Origin: Candidatus Magasanikbacteria bacterium RIFOXYD12_FULL_33_17
GTDB lineage: Bacteria > Patescibacteriota > Patescibacteriia > Magasanikbacterales > UBA922
Direction: 5' to 3'
Length of the DNA stretch: 6,548 nt
Assembly (NCBI GenBank): GCA_001783255.1
Contig: MFRB01000113.1
Span: 1-6,548, forward strand
Both the position numbers and the translations under genes were made by a program. Every line of letters starts with the position of its first letter. Position 1 is the first letter of the stretch. This document shows positions 1 through 5,190 of the stretch, one piece after another. A model generated the notes under the pieces. It was not told where the DNA came from and did no database searches. It saw only the letters and a program-made list of their open reading frames with translations.

Positions 1-68
1 ACACCCACTTATTGGCTGATATTATTATTCAAATTATTATTGTTAAATAATTGTGTCATAGCCTTATT

Positions 69-97
69 ACTTTACTATACTTCTTGTAGCCTGTCAA
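69..97 (-). promoter_or_regulatory. Possible promoter pointing off the left edge
   Basis: On the minus strand a perfect TTGACA (97 to 92) is followed after 17 bases by TAAAGT (74 to 69), four of six matches to TATAAT. It lies just past the rhodanese stop codon and points out of the window, so it could serve the next leftward gene. That gene is not visible. In AT-rich DNA a 4/6 -10 box is easily met by chance, so this is weak. Confidence 0.25.
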
Positions 98-104
98 ATT
101 TTAT

Positions 105-410
105 CTATATAGCGAACAATCTATAAGTACCATAACCACCGATAAGATTATAAACATTTTTATAACCTTGCTTATCCAAAAAATCCACAGCCATAGAACT
201 ACGTCCACCACTGCGACAAACGCAGACTATAGTTTCATCCTTGTCAGCTAATTTTTCAGTAAAAACTCTATCAAAAACATCAAGAGGAATAAGTTCTGAA
301 TTTTCTATAGACCCTTCATTATATTCATATTCAGTACGAACATCAATAATTCTAAATTGTTTGTTTTGTTTTTGCCATTCAATTAATTCTGGCGTGTTTA
401 TTGTTTTCAT
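105..410 (-). CDS. Single-domain rhodanese-like sulfurtransferase
   Basis: A 101-residue protein that is one rhodanese domain with no signal peptide or membrane segment, so probably cytoplasmic. Family members carry sulfur as a cysteine persulfide and hand it to acceptors such as cyanide, thioredoxin-like proteins or tRNA- and cofactor-modifying enzymes. The N-terminal IDVR motif (22-25) is followed by the active-site loop Cys65-Arg-Ser-Gly-Gly-Arg70-Ser, with Cys65 as the expected catalytic residue, and by the C-terminal NLIGGY segment (88-93) that resembles the usual NLxGGxxxW end. A second cysteine (Cys63) sits two residues before the catalytic one. Length matches stand-alone rhodaneses of the GlpE/PspE size. 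It begins at ATG, has no Shine-Dalgarno sequence, and has its own promoter upstream, downstream of the trpS terminator. The physiological acceptor cannot be read from the sequence. Confidence 0.93.
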   Translation of the reverse strand: MKTINTPELIEWQKQNKQFRIIDVRTEYEYNEGSIENSELIPLDVFDRVFTEKLADKDETIVCVCRSGGRSSMAVDFLDKQGYKNVYNLIGGYGTYRLFAI

Positions 411-463
411 AACACTGATTTAAACTGATTTTTATTAGATTACAATGACGATAAAGTTTGTCT

Positions 464-492
464 ATAATACATATATTTTTACTAAATGTCAA
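464..492 (-). promoter_or_regulatory. Probable promoter of the rhodanese gene
   Basis: The minus strand carries a perfect TTGACA (492 to 487), a 17-base spacer, and TATTAT (469 to 464), five of six matches to the -10 consensus. Transcription would start near 457, giving a leader of roughly 45 bases. It is the best -35/-10 pair in the window and lies between the trpS terminator and the rhodanese start, which suggests independent transcription of the rhodanese. Confidence 0.55.
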
Positions 493-496
493 TTAT

Positions 497-526
497 AGCT
501 GAGTCTGCTGACAAACTGACTCTGCT
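497..526. repeat. Imperfect inverted repeat upstream of the rhodanese -35
   Basis: Arms AGCTGAGTC (497-505) and GACTCTGCT (518-526) are reverse complements with one mismatch, separated by 12 bases. The repeat begins five bases upstream of the rhodanese -35 hexamer, where an activator or repressor could bind. No known operator is recognised, and arms this short may be chance. Confidence 0.3.
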
Positions 527-530
527 TCAA

Positions 531-575
531 AAAACAAAAAAGACGCCCACAAGCATGTAGCATCTTTTTTGTTTT
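531..575 (-). terminator. Intrinsic terminator of trpS
   Basis: Two 16-base arms (531-546 and 560-575) flank a 13-base loop, starting 10 bases beyond the trpS stop. Read on the minus strand the stem is GATGC against GCGTC with an A-tract before and a U-rich run after. One pair is a G-U wobble on this strand but would be a C-A mismatch on the plus strand, which supports use for the leftward trpS transcript. Confidence 0.8.
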
Positions 576-585
576 AATACTAAAT

Positions 586-1572
586 TTATCTAATACCAAT
601 CAGATGTCGAATTTCTTTCATTGTAGCCTTGGCAATTTTACTAGCCCTTTCTTCACCATCAGCAAGTACAGTCGCTAAATAGCTCCTATCTTCCAGATAT
701 TGTGTACGATTTTCACGAAAATCTGCGAAATAGTCCCCAATAACTTGAGCCAAAGTAGCTTTCAACTCTCCGTATTTAATAGTACCATTTTTTTCAGCTT
801 CTACAAACTTGTTATACACAGCCTCATCTGCGAAGTTTTTGAGTAGCAATAATAGATTTTCTACACCTGGAGATTTTTCACCAGGTTCACTTGCTGTCAC
901 AGCTTTTTTGAGCTTAGCCAAAATCACTTCTGGTTCGTCAGCAAGCTCTAATACATGACTTAGTCCATAACTTTTACTCATTTTTTTGAGTGGTTCAAGC
1001 AAACTTTTTACTCTAGGAATTTCTGTAAGCAAAGGCTTCACTTCTCCAAAATAATTTTCAGCATATTTGTTGTTGAACCAACGACTAATATCTCGAGTCA
1101 ACTCTACGTGCTGGATTTGATCTTCACCTACTGGAACTAAATCTGTATGATAAAGCAAAATATCTGCAGCCATAAGAGTAGGATATGTCAGAAGTCCTGT
1201 ATTAATATTTTTTATTTGTTTTTGAGATTTATCTTTGTACTGAGTCATTCTTTCCAATTCAGCAATCGGAGTCACAGTATTGAAAATCCAAGCTAATTCA
1301 GTATGCTCAGGCACATGAGATTGCACAAAAAAAGTAGATTTCTTAGGATCAATTCCCAAAGCCAAAAGCTCAGCTGCCATCAGTATAATCTGATCTCGTC
1401 TATCTTGAGCTGTCTTGTCACCAGTCATAGCATGATAATCTGCAATACAAAAAATACATTCATATTCTTCATTTTTCTGTAGTTCTAGCCAATTTTTGAC
1501 AGCACCAAGATAATTGCCGATGTGCAAGTTGCCAGTTGGTTGAATAGCTGAGAAGATAATTTTTTTACTCAT
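586..1572 (-). CDS. trpS: Tryptophanyl-tRNA synthetase
   Basis: A class I aminoacyl-tRNA synthetase that activates tryptophan with ATP and charges tRNA-Trp in the cytoplasm. At 328 residues it has the usual length of bacterial TrpRS. The Rossmann-fold signatures are both present: HIGN at 17-20, preceded by the TrpRS-typical IQPTGNL, and KMSKS at 197-201. The MAADILLY segment (134-141) includes Asp137, the family residue that contacts the indole nitrogen, and GEDQ at 149-152 is the conserved second binding motif. The start is the ATG giving MSKKIIFSAIQPTG, the normal N-terminus. No Shine-Dalgarno sequence is seen. The proposed promoter leaves a leader of only about 20 bases, too short for a T-box or a trp attenuator, so amino-acid-responsive leader control is not expected. 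A terminator follows directly. Confidence 0.98.
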   Translation of the reverse strand: MSKKIIFSAIQPTGNLHIGNYLGAVKNWLELQKNEEYECIFCIADYHAMTGDKTAQDRRDQIILMAAELLALGIDPKKSTFFVQSHVPEHTELAWIFNTVTPIAELERMTQYKDKSQKQIKNINTGLLTYPTLMAADILLYHTDLVPVGEDQIQHVELTRDISRWFNNKYAENYFGEVKPLLTEIPRVKSLLEPLKKMSKSYGLSHVLELADEPEVILAKLKKAVTASEPGEKSPGVENLLLLLKNFADEAVYNKFVEAEKNGTIKYGELKATLAQVIGDYFADFRENRTQYLEDRSYLATVLADGEERASKIAKATMKEIRHLIGIR

Positions 1573-1598
1573 AGTTTTTCGTTATTATTTACATCTTT

Positions 1599-1627
1599 AG
1601 TTTATCTCAAAATGAGGGTGATGGCAA
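1599..1627 (-). promoter_or_regulatory. Probable trpS promoter
   Basis: On the minus strand TTGCCA (1627 to 1622), a 17-base spacer and TAAACT (1604 to 1599) lie upstream of trpS. Transcription would begin near 1592, about 20 bases before the ATG. The same two hexamers with the same spacing occur upstream of the 409-residue gene at 5259, and that recurrence is the main reason to believe this one. Confidence 0.5.
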
Positions 1628-1637
1628 GAGTAAAAAA

Positions 1638-1693
1638 AGCTTACAAGGCTTACGAGGCTTACAACCTGCCTGCCGGCAGGCAGGGGCTTACAA
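1638..1693. repeat. 9-bp direct repeats interrupted by a 20-bp perfect palindrome
   Basis: Three contiguous 9-base units (AGCTTACAA, GGCTTACGA, GGCTTACAA at 1638-1664) are followed by the perfect palindrome CCTGCCTGCCGGCAGGCAGG (1665-1684) and then a fourth unit, GGCTTACAA (1685-1693). The palindrome has 16 G or C of 20 in otherwise AT-rich DNA and sits exactly at a unit boundary. It lies between the end of the chorismate mutase gene and the trpS promoter. As RNA it could form an 8-bp stem with a CCGG loop, but no U-tract follows directly on either strand, so it is not a standard terminator. Confidence 0.85.
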
Positions 1694-1707
1694 TACACCT
1701 ACAAGGT

Positions 1708-1968
1708 TTATTTCTGTCTCTTTTTTGATTCTTGAAAAATTAATTGAAGAAGATTGTTTGTAAAATTTTTATCAAGATTAAATTTTTGTGAAAGTTTTTC
1801 AAATTTTTCCAAAATTTCTATTTCTCTATTTTTATCTTCCACTACAATGTTTTCTAACTTTTTAATCACACCAATTTTGTCAGTCAAAACAAAACGCTTG
1901 GCGAGTAATTTCAAAATGCTTTTATCAACACAATCTATTTTTTTACGTAAATAAATTATTTTTTTCAT
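1708..1968 (-). CDS. Chorismate mutase, AroQ class, stand-alone domain
   Basis: An 86-residue all-helical protein matching the AroQ chorismate mutase fold, which rearranges chorismate to prephenate on the way to phenylalanine and tyrosine; the active enzyme is normally an intertwined dimer. Against the E. coli P-protein mutase domain the alignment is gapless with an offset of three, and all the active-site positions are retained: Arg8, Arg25, Lys36, Asp45, Arg48, Glu49, Ser81 and Gln85. This argues for a working catalyst rather than a structural relative. An upstream in-frame TTG at 1986 would add six residues, but it overlaps a TATAAT element, so the ATG at 1968 is preferred. No fused dehydrogenase or dehydratase and no other aromatic-pathway gene is in the window. 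It is unusual in an organism presumed to lack most amino-acid synthesis. Confidence 0.85.
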   Translation of the reverse strand: MKKIIYLRKKIDCVDKSILKLLAKRFVLTDKIGVIKKLENIVVEDKNREIEILEKFEKLSQKFNLDKNFTNNLLQLIFQESKKRQK

Positions 1969-1985
1969 AAAATTTAGACAACCCA

Positions 1986-1991
1986 ATTATA
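1986..1991 (-). promoter_or_regulatory. -10 element for the chorismate mutase gene
   Basis: A perfect TATAAT reads leftward from 1991 to 1986, placing the transcription start near 1979 and leaving a leader of about 11 bases before the ATG at 1968. Only an A/T run lies at the -35 position (complement of 2009-2014), so the promoter is incomplete by consensus. Its position overlaps the alternative TTG start at 1986 and helps to rule that start out. Confidence 0.35.
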
Positions 1992-2050
1992 ATAGGAACA
2001 CGGATTGAAAAAAATTAAAGGATTTGAAATGATCACTTATCCAAAAATCA

Positions 2051-2098
2051 CATTCCACATTCCCCACTTGCCCGCCGTCTGGGAGGGTTCCTCATTCC
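2051..2098. repeat. CATTCC repeats and a GC-rich imperfect hairpin after pgk
   Basis: The hexamer CATTCC occurs at 2051-2056, 2058-2063 and 2093-2098. Between them CCCGCC (2071-2076), GTCT and GGGAGGG (2081-2087) look like a decayed palindrome with mispaired arms. It follows the pgk stop on the minus strand but has no U-tract right after it, so a terminator role is not supported. The rest of the 1987-2099 gap shows only AT-rich sequence. Confidence 0.35.
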
Positions 2099-2099
2099 T

Positions 2100-3296
2100 C
2101 TACAATATTTTCACCCCTGGTAATTTCTTTCCAGACAAAAACTCAAGCATCGCGCCACCACCTGTAGAAATATGATCAACATATTCTGTCATCTTCACGG
2201 CTTCTAGACTAAGCAAAGTTTCTCCACCACCAACCACACCAAAAGCAGGACCTTTTGATCTAGTAGCTACAAGACGAGCAATACTATAAGTCGCGTTTTC
2301 ATAAGGATGTTGTTCGAAATAACCCATTGCACCATTCCAGACAATAGTCTTGGCTTTTTTGATATACTTGGCATATTCTTGAATAGTTTTAGGACCAATG
2401 TCATAGATAGCCAAATTTTTGTCAGTAATTTTGAAATTTTTATCCAAATCTTTGACCCAATATTTTTTGCCCTTAATATCCCCCACTACAACATCAAGTG
2501 GTTTGATAACTTTTTTACTTTTACAATATTGTAAAATTTCTTTGGCATATTTTTTATCAACCACAGAACTACCAATTTTGAATCCTTTGGCATAAAGATA
2601 AGTATTGACAATACCACCACCAATAAGAATGTAATTACTTTTTTTGAGCAAATTTTTTATTACAGGAATTTTTGTTTCAGCTTTCACTCCACCTATAATA
2701 GCCACAAAAGGTTTCTTTGGACTTTTCAAAACTTTTGACAAAGCTTTTACTTCACTTTCCATCAGTAAACCAGCAAACGCAGGTAAATATTTGGCTACAC
2801 CAACAACAGAAGCATCACCACGATGAGCTACAGCAAAACCATCTAATACAAAAATATCTGCTAGGTTAGCCAATTCTTGTGCCAAAGTTCCTTTGTTTTC
2901 TTCTTCATCTTTGGAAAATCTAATGTTTTCAAGCATAGCGACTTCACCTGGACGCATCGCATCAATTGTAGTTAGTATTTCTAAACGCATTTTGTCGCCA
3001 GATTTTTTGTCCCAATTTTTACTATCTAATTTTACAATTTTTTGTTTTAATAATTCACCAAGATGCAGAGCAACAGGATCAATTTTTAGATCTGAAACTA
3101 TTTTACCTTCTGGACGACCAAGATGTGTAACAATAATAATCTTGGCTTTCTTAGCTTGCAAAGTACGAATGGTTGGGAGAGATTTCACAATTTTTTCGTC
3201 ATCCAAAATCTCACCTTTTTTTAGAGGGACGTTGTAGTCAACACGAAGCAAAACAATTTTACCAGAAAGATTTTTTAATTTGTTGATAGTCTTCAT
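2100..3296 (-). CDS. pgk: Phosphoglycerate kinase (divergent catalytic residues)
   Basis: Transfers phosphate from 1,3-bisphosphoglycerate to ADP, the first ATP-making step of glycolysis, acting directly on the product of the gap enzyme encoded upstream. At 398 residues it is of normal length and complete. The N-domain substrate motifs are RVDYNVP (18-24), THLGRP (57-62), ENIRF (123-127) and AHRGDAS (157-163); the C-domain nucleotide motifs are GGVK (202-205), GPKT (301-304), WNGAMG (320-325), GGGET (357-361) and STGGGA (377-382). Two positions differ from the usual family: the essential catalytic arginine after ITDDT is Lys35 here, and the Mg-nucleotide aspartate in GGGD(S/T) is Glu360. The other basic-patch arginines (61, 126, 159) remain. 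The frame is intact, so activity is likely but should not be assumed normal. ATG start, no Shine-Dalgarno. Confidence 0.97.
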   Translation of the reverse strand: MKTINKLKNLSGKIVLLRVDYNVPLKKGEILDDEKIVKSLPTIRTLQAKKAKIIIVTHLGRPEGKIVSDLKIDPVALHLGELLKQKIVKLDSKNWDKKSGDKMRLEILTTIDAMRPGEVAMLENIRFSKDEEENKGTLAQELANLADIFVLDGFAVAHRGDASVVGVAKYLPAFAGLLMESEVKALSKVLKSPKKPFVAIIGGVKAETKIPVIKNLLKKSNYILIGGGIVNTYLYAKGFKIGSSVVDKKYAKEILQYCKSKKVIKPLDVVVGDIKGKKYWVKDLDKNFKITDKNLAIYDIGPKTIQEYAKYIKKAKTIVWNGAMGYFEQHPYENATYSIARLVATRSKGPAFGVVGGGETLLSLEAVKMTEYVDHISTGGGAMLEFLSGKKLPGVKIL

Positions 3297-3317
3297 AAAA
3301 AATAAATTTTATGAATT

Positions 3318-3411
3318 CCCCTCCTATTAGGAGGGGCTAGGGGAGGTCTTTTACAAGATAAAACGTCTTGCTCAAAGATGGACCCCCTCTAACTCCCCCT
3401 AATAGGGGGAG
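3318..3411. repeat. Pair of inverted hairpin elements between gap and pgk
   Basis: Two 31-base segments (3318-3348 and 3381-3411) are imperfect reverse complements of each other, 24 of 31 positions matching. Each contains its own perfect 19-base palindrome with 9-bp arms: CCCCTCCTA/TAGGAGGGG at 3318-3336 and CTCCCCCTA/TAGGGGGAG at 3393-3411. The two palindromes differ at two positions per arm, and both differences are compensated on the opposite arm. The spacer holds a third small hairpin (CAAGAT 3354-3359 with GTCTTG 3365-3370, one G-U pair on the plus strand). The element resembles a miniature repeat. Its place inside a probable gap-pgk transcript allows an RNA-processing or differential-expression role, but no terminator-like U-tract follows in the transcribed direction. 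Confidence 0.8.
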
Positions 3412-3459
3412 AACCCTTTTTGTAATTTTTAAATTTAATATTTTGATTCCCCGTTCCTC

Positions 3460-4470
3460 TTAGTTCTTTCCCACAATCTCCACCATTTCAACAAGTCTAT
3501 TAGCGTAACCCCACTCATTGTCATACCAAGAAATAATCTTTACCATATTTCCAGAAACTACATGGGTCAAACCCAAATCAACAATAGAAGAATGTGTATT
3601 TCCAATAATATCAGAAGAAACAATAGGTTCATCTGTTGTCACCAGGATTCCTTTCAATGAAGTTTTGCTTGCTTTTATCAAAGCTTTGTTTACTTCTTCG
3701 ACAGTCACATCTTTTTTCAAAACCAAAGTAAAATCAGTAAGAGAACCTGTGATAGTAGGCACACGAAGCGCAATACCGTCAAACTTGTTTTCAAGTTCAG
3801 GAATTACTCTGGTTGTAGCAATCGCAGCCCCTGTGGAAGTTGGCACAATATTTTGACAAGCAGCTCTAGCACGACGAAGATCTTTGTGAGGACCATCTTG
3901 TAGATTTTGATCAGCAGTATAAGAATGAACAGTAGTCAACATTGCTTTTTCTACACCAAAAACATCTTCCATCACACGCATTACTGGCGCAGTACAATTT
4001 GTAGTACAAGAAGCATTGTCTATAACAGTTTCTTTACCAACCTTGTAACTACCACAATTGATACCACGAACGTAAGTCTTGATTCCTTCACCTTTACCAG
4101 GAGCTGACAAAACAACTTTTTTTGCACCAGCTTGCAAATGTAAACCTGCCAATTCTTTGGTCAAAAATACTCCCGTACACTCTATCACAACATCTACTGC
4201 CATTTTTTTCCAAGGTAATTCTTTTGGATCGCGCATTGCAAAGCAAGGAATTTTTTTGCCATTTACAATAATATTTTTTTCATCAAAACCAATTTTTAAT
4301 TTGCTATCTGGATAAGCAGTATCATATTTGAGCAAGTGTGCCAAAGTCTTAGTATCAGTCAAATCATTGATAGCTACTACTTCTACGTTTCTTTTTGTTT
4401 GCGCGACTTTGAAAGCGTGACGACCTATTCTACCAAAACCATTGATAGCAACTTTTATTTTTTTAGACAT
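3460..4470 (-). CDS. gap: Glyceraldehyde-3-phosphate dehydrogenase
   Basis: Oxidises glyceraldehyde-3-phosphate with NAD(P) and inorganic phosphate to 1,3-bisphosphoglycerate in the cytoplasm; a homotetramer in known relatives. The 336-residue product has the nucleotide-binding GFGRIGR (11-17), IND (34-36) with the NAD-type aspartate, the catalytic SCTTNC with Cys155, the base His182 in VHSYT, the phosphate-site STGAA (212-216), Arg236 in LRVPT, and NEWGY (318-322). An upstream in-frame ATG at 4509 would add 13 residues with no family counterpart; the ATG at 4470 gives the standard MSKKIKVAINGFGRIGR beginning and is chosen. The leucine of the NAD-specifying Leu-Pro pair is Gly193 (Pro194 kept), so the cofactor preference is not certain. 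pgk follows 163 bp downstream on the same strand, probably in the same transcript. Confidence 0.98.
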   Translation of the reverse strand: MSKKIKVAINGFGRIGRHAFKVAQTKRNVEVVAINDLTDTKTLAHLLKYDTAYPDSKLKIGFDEKNIIVNGKKIPCFAMRDPKELPWKKMAVDVVIECTGVFLTKELAGLHLQAGAKKVVLSAPGKGEGIKTYVRGINCGSYKVGKETVIDNASCTTNCTAPVMRVMEDVFGVEKAMLTTVHSYTADQNLQDGPHKDLRRARAACQNIVPTSTGAAIATTRVIPELENKFDGIALRVPTITGSLTDFTLVLKKDVTVEEVNKALIKASKTSLKGILVTTDEPIVSSDIIGNTHSSIVDLGLTHVVSGNMVKIISWYDNEWGYANRLVEMVEIVGKN

Positions 4471-4499
4471 AAATATATAGTTAAATTTATAACATCTAT

Positions 4500-4528
4500 A
4501 TTTTATCATATCTAATAAACAAAAACCA
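4500..4528 (-). promoter_or_regulatory. Probable gap promoter with extended -10
   Basis: On the minus strand TGATAAAAT (4508 to 4500) forms an extended -10 box, with a poor -35 match (TGGTTT, 4528 to 4523) 17 bases upstream. The start would be near 4493, leaving a leader of about 23 bases before the chosen ATG. This would place the alternative ATG at 4509 outside the transcript. The same nine bases occur in the opposing promoter of the RDD gene. Confidence 0.4.
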
Positions 4529-4532
4529 GATG

Positions 4533-4558
4533 ACTATTGTCAAAAATAGACAAATAGT
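4533..4558. promoter_or_regulatory. Operator-like inverted repeat between gap and the RDD gene
   Basis: ACTATTGTC (4533-4541) and GACAAATAGT (4549-4558) are reverse complements apart from one extra A, separated by seven bases. The repeat covers the -35 and spacer of the rightward promoter and ends five bases upstream of the proposed gap -35. That geometry suits a regulator able to act on both divergent genes. No regulator gene lies in the window and the motif is not one I recognise. Confidence 0.35.
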
Positions 4559-4566
4559 GATAAAAT
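4537..4566 (+). promoter_or_regulatory. Probable promoter of the RDD gene
   Basis: TTGTCA (4537-4542), an 18-base spacer and TAAAAT (4561-4566), the last preceded by TG and one base (4558-4559), form an extended -10 promoter with five of six matches in each hexamer. Transcription would start near 4573, some 22 bases before the ATG. An overlapping alternative, TAGACA (4547-4552) with TATTAT (4569-4574) at 16 bases, cannot be excluded. Confidence 0.5.
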
Positions 4567-4595
4567 AGTATTATTATTAACCATTAACATAATAT

Positions 4596-5087
4596 ATGGA
4601 AAATCAAACAAAAGAAGAAGTAATAATCCCTGAAGCTCCTACCGAAGAAGTAGTAGTAACTAATCCACCTGGCGCACCAAGCACACCACAAAATGGTCAT
4701 CAATATGGTGGCTTTTGGATTAGATTTTTGGCAGTAATCATAGATAGTATTATATTATCAGTAATTGGAAGTTTATTTGGAGCCACAACTATCAACGGTG
4801 GTATGGTCTCTGTAAATTTTGTAGGTTGGAAATTTATTATCCCATTGGCATATACATTAGGATTCTGGATCTGGCAAGGAGCCACTCCAGGCAAAATTAT
4901 TTTGGGCTTAAAAATTATTGAAGAAGGTGACAAAAAACTTACTTGGCAAAAAGCTGTTATTCGTTACTTCTCTATGATAATTAGTGCGATACCTTTCATG
5001 CTTGGTTTCATCTGGGCTGGATTTGAACCACAAAAAAGAACTTGGCATGATTTGTTGGCTAGAACTTATGTAATAAAGACTAAATAA
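4596..5087 (+). CDS. RDD-family membrane protein
   Basis: A 163-residue integral membrane protein of the RDD family, named for its conserved Arg-Asp-Asp. The N-terminal 37 residues are a hydrophilic, acidic and proline-rich tail with a loose internal repeat (EEVIIPEAP, then EEVVVTNPP). Three hydrophobic segments follow at about 42-62, 78-95 and 122-142. The signature residues are visible: Arg43 and Asp50 in the first segment, the QGATPGKIILGLKI loop (94-107), and Asp152 in the closing RTWHDLLARTYV. No signal peptide is needed. Family members are mostly uncharacterised; some have been linked to ion or proton antiport, but nothing here fixes a substrate. It is divergent from gap and ends in its own terminator, so it is probably monocistronic. 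ATG start, no Shine-Dalgarno. Confidence 0.9.
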   Translation: MENQTKEEVIIPEAPTEEVVVTNPPGAPSTPQNGHQYGGFWIRFLAVIIDSIILSVIGSLFGATTINGGMVSVNFVGWKFIIPLAYTLGFWIWQGATPGKIILGLKIIEEGDKKLTWQKAVIRYFSMIISAIPFMLGFIWAGFEPQKRTWHDLLARTYVIKTK

Positions 5088-5102
5088 TTTTTTTATAAAT
5101 TT

Positions 5103-5140
5103 AAAAACACCAGTCTCAATTGAGCTGGTGTTTTTGTTTT
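5103..5140 (+). terminator. Intrinsic terminator of the RDD gene
   Basis: Arms AAAAACACCAG (5103-5113) and CTGGTGTTTTT (5125-5135) pair perfectly. Inside them CTC (5115-5117) and GAG (5122-5124) extend the stem past a single bulged T to an AATT loop. A T-rich tail follows to 5140. It begins 16 bases after the RDD stop codon. Confidence 0.9.
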
Positions 5141-5190
5141 CTAAGCAATTTATATTGTTAACTTTGAAGAAATAAAACTTAAATAAAAAT

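Noticed and set aside
9..59. 16-codon leftward ORF, Asn-rich, right after a possible promoter (69-97)
   Set aside because: Mostly AAT/AAC codons in low-complexity AT-rich DNA; no homology or coding signal, and the promoter is weak.
440..468. Plus-strand promoter with perfect TATAAT (463-468)
   Set aside because: The -35 match is poor (TTACAA), no rightward gene follows, and the same bases are better explained by the leftward rhodanese promoter.
1638..1693. CRISPR-like array from the GCTTAC repeats
   Set aside because: Units are only 9 bases and mostly contiguous, without unique spacers or cas genes.
1573..1700. T-box or trp leader upstream of trpS
   Set aside because: No T-box sequence or specifier structure is visible, and the likely promoter leaves only about 20 bases of leader.
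1708..1986. Chorismate mutase starting at TTG (1986)
   Set aside because: The TTG overlaps a perfect TATAAT element, and the ATG at 1968 already gives a complete domain.
2893..3237. 114-codon plus-strand frame opposite pgk, and similar frames opposite gap
   Set aside because: They are antisense shadows of well-conserved genes with no start context or recognisable product.
3393..3430. Plus-strand intrinsic terminator formed by the right-hand hairpin and the following T-run
   Set aside because: No rightward gene precedes it; the T-run is separated from the stem, and on the transcribed minus strand there is no U-tract after either hairpin.
3460..4509. GAPDH starting at the upstream ATG (4509)
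   Set aside because: The 13 extra residues have no family counterpart and the likely -10 box lies within them; the ATG at 4470 gives the canonical N-terminus.
4538..4543. Perfect minus-strand TTGACA as the gap -35
   Set aside because: At 17 bases the paired -10 would be GTTTAT, a poor match; the good extended -10 is 29 bases away. It is better seen as part of the palindrome.
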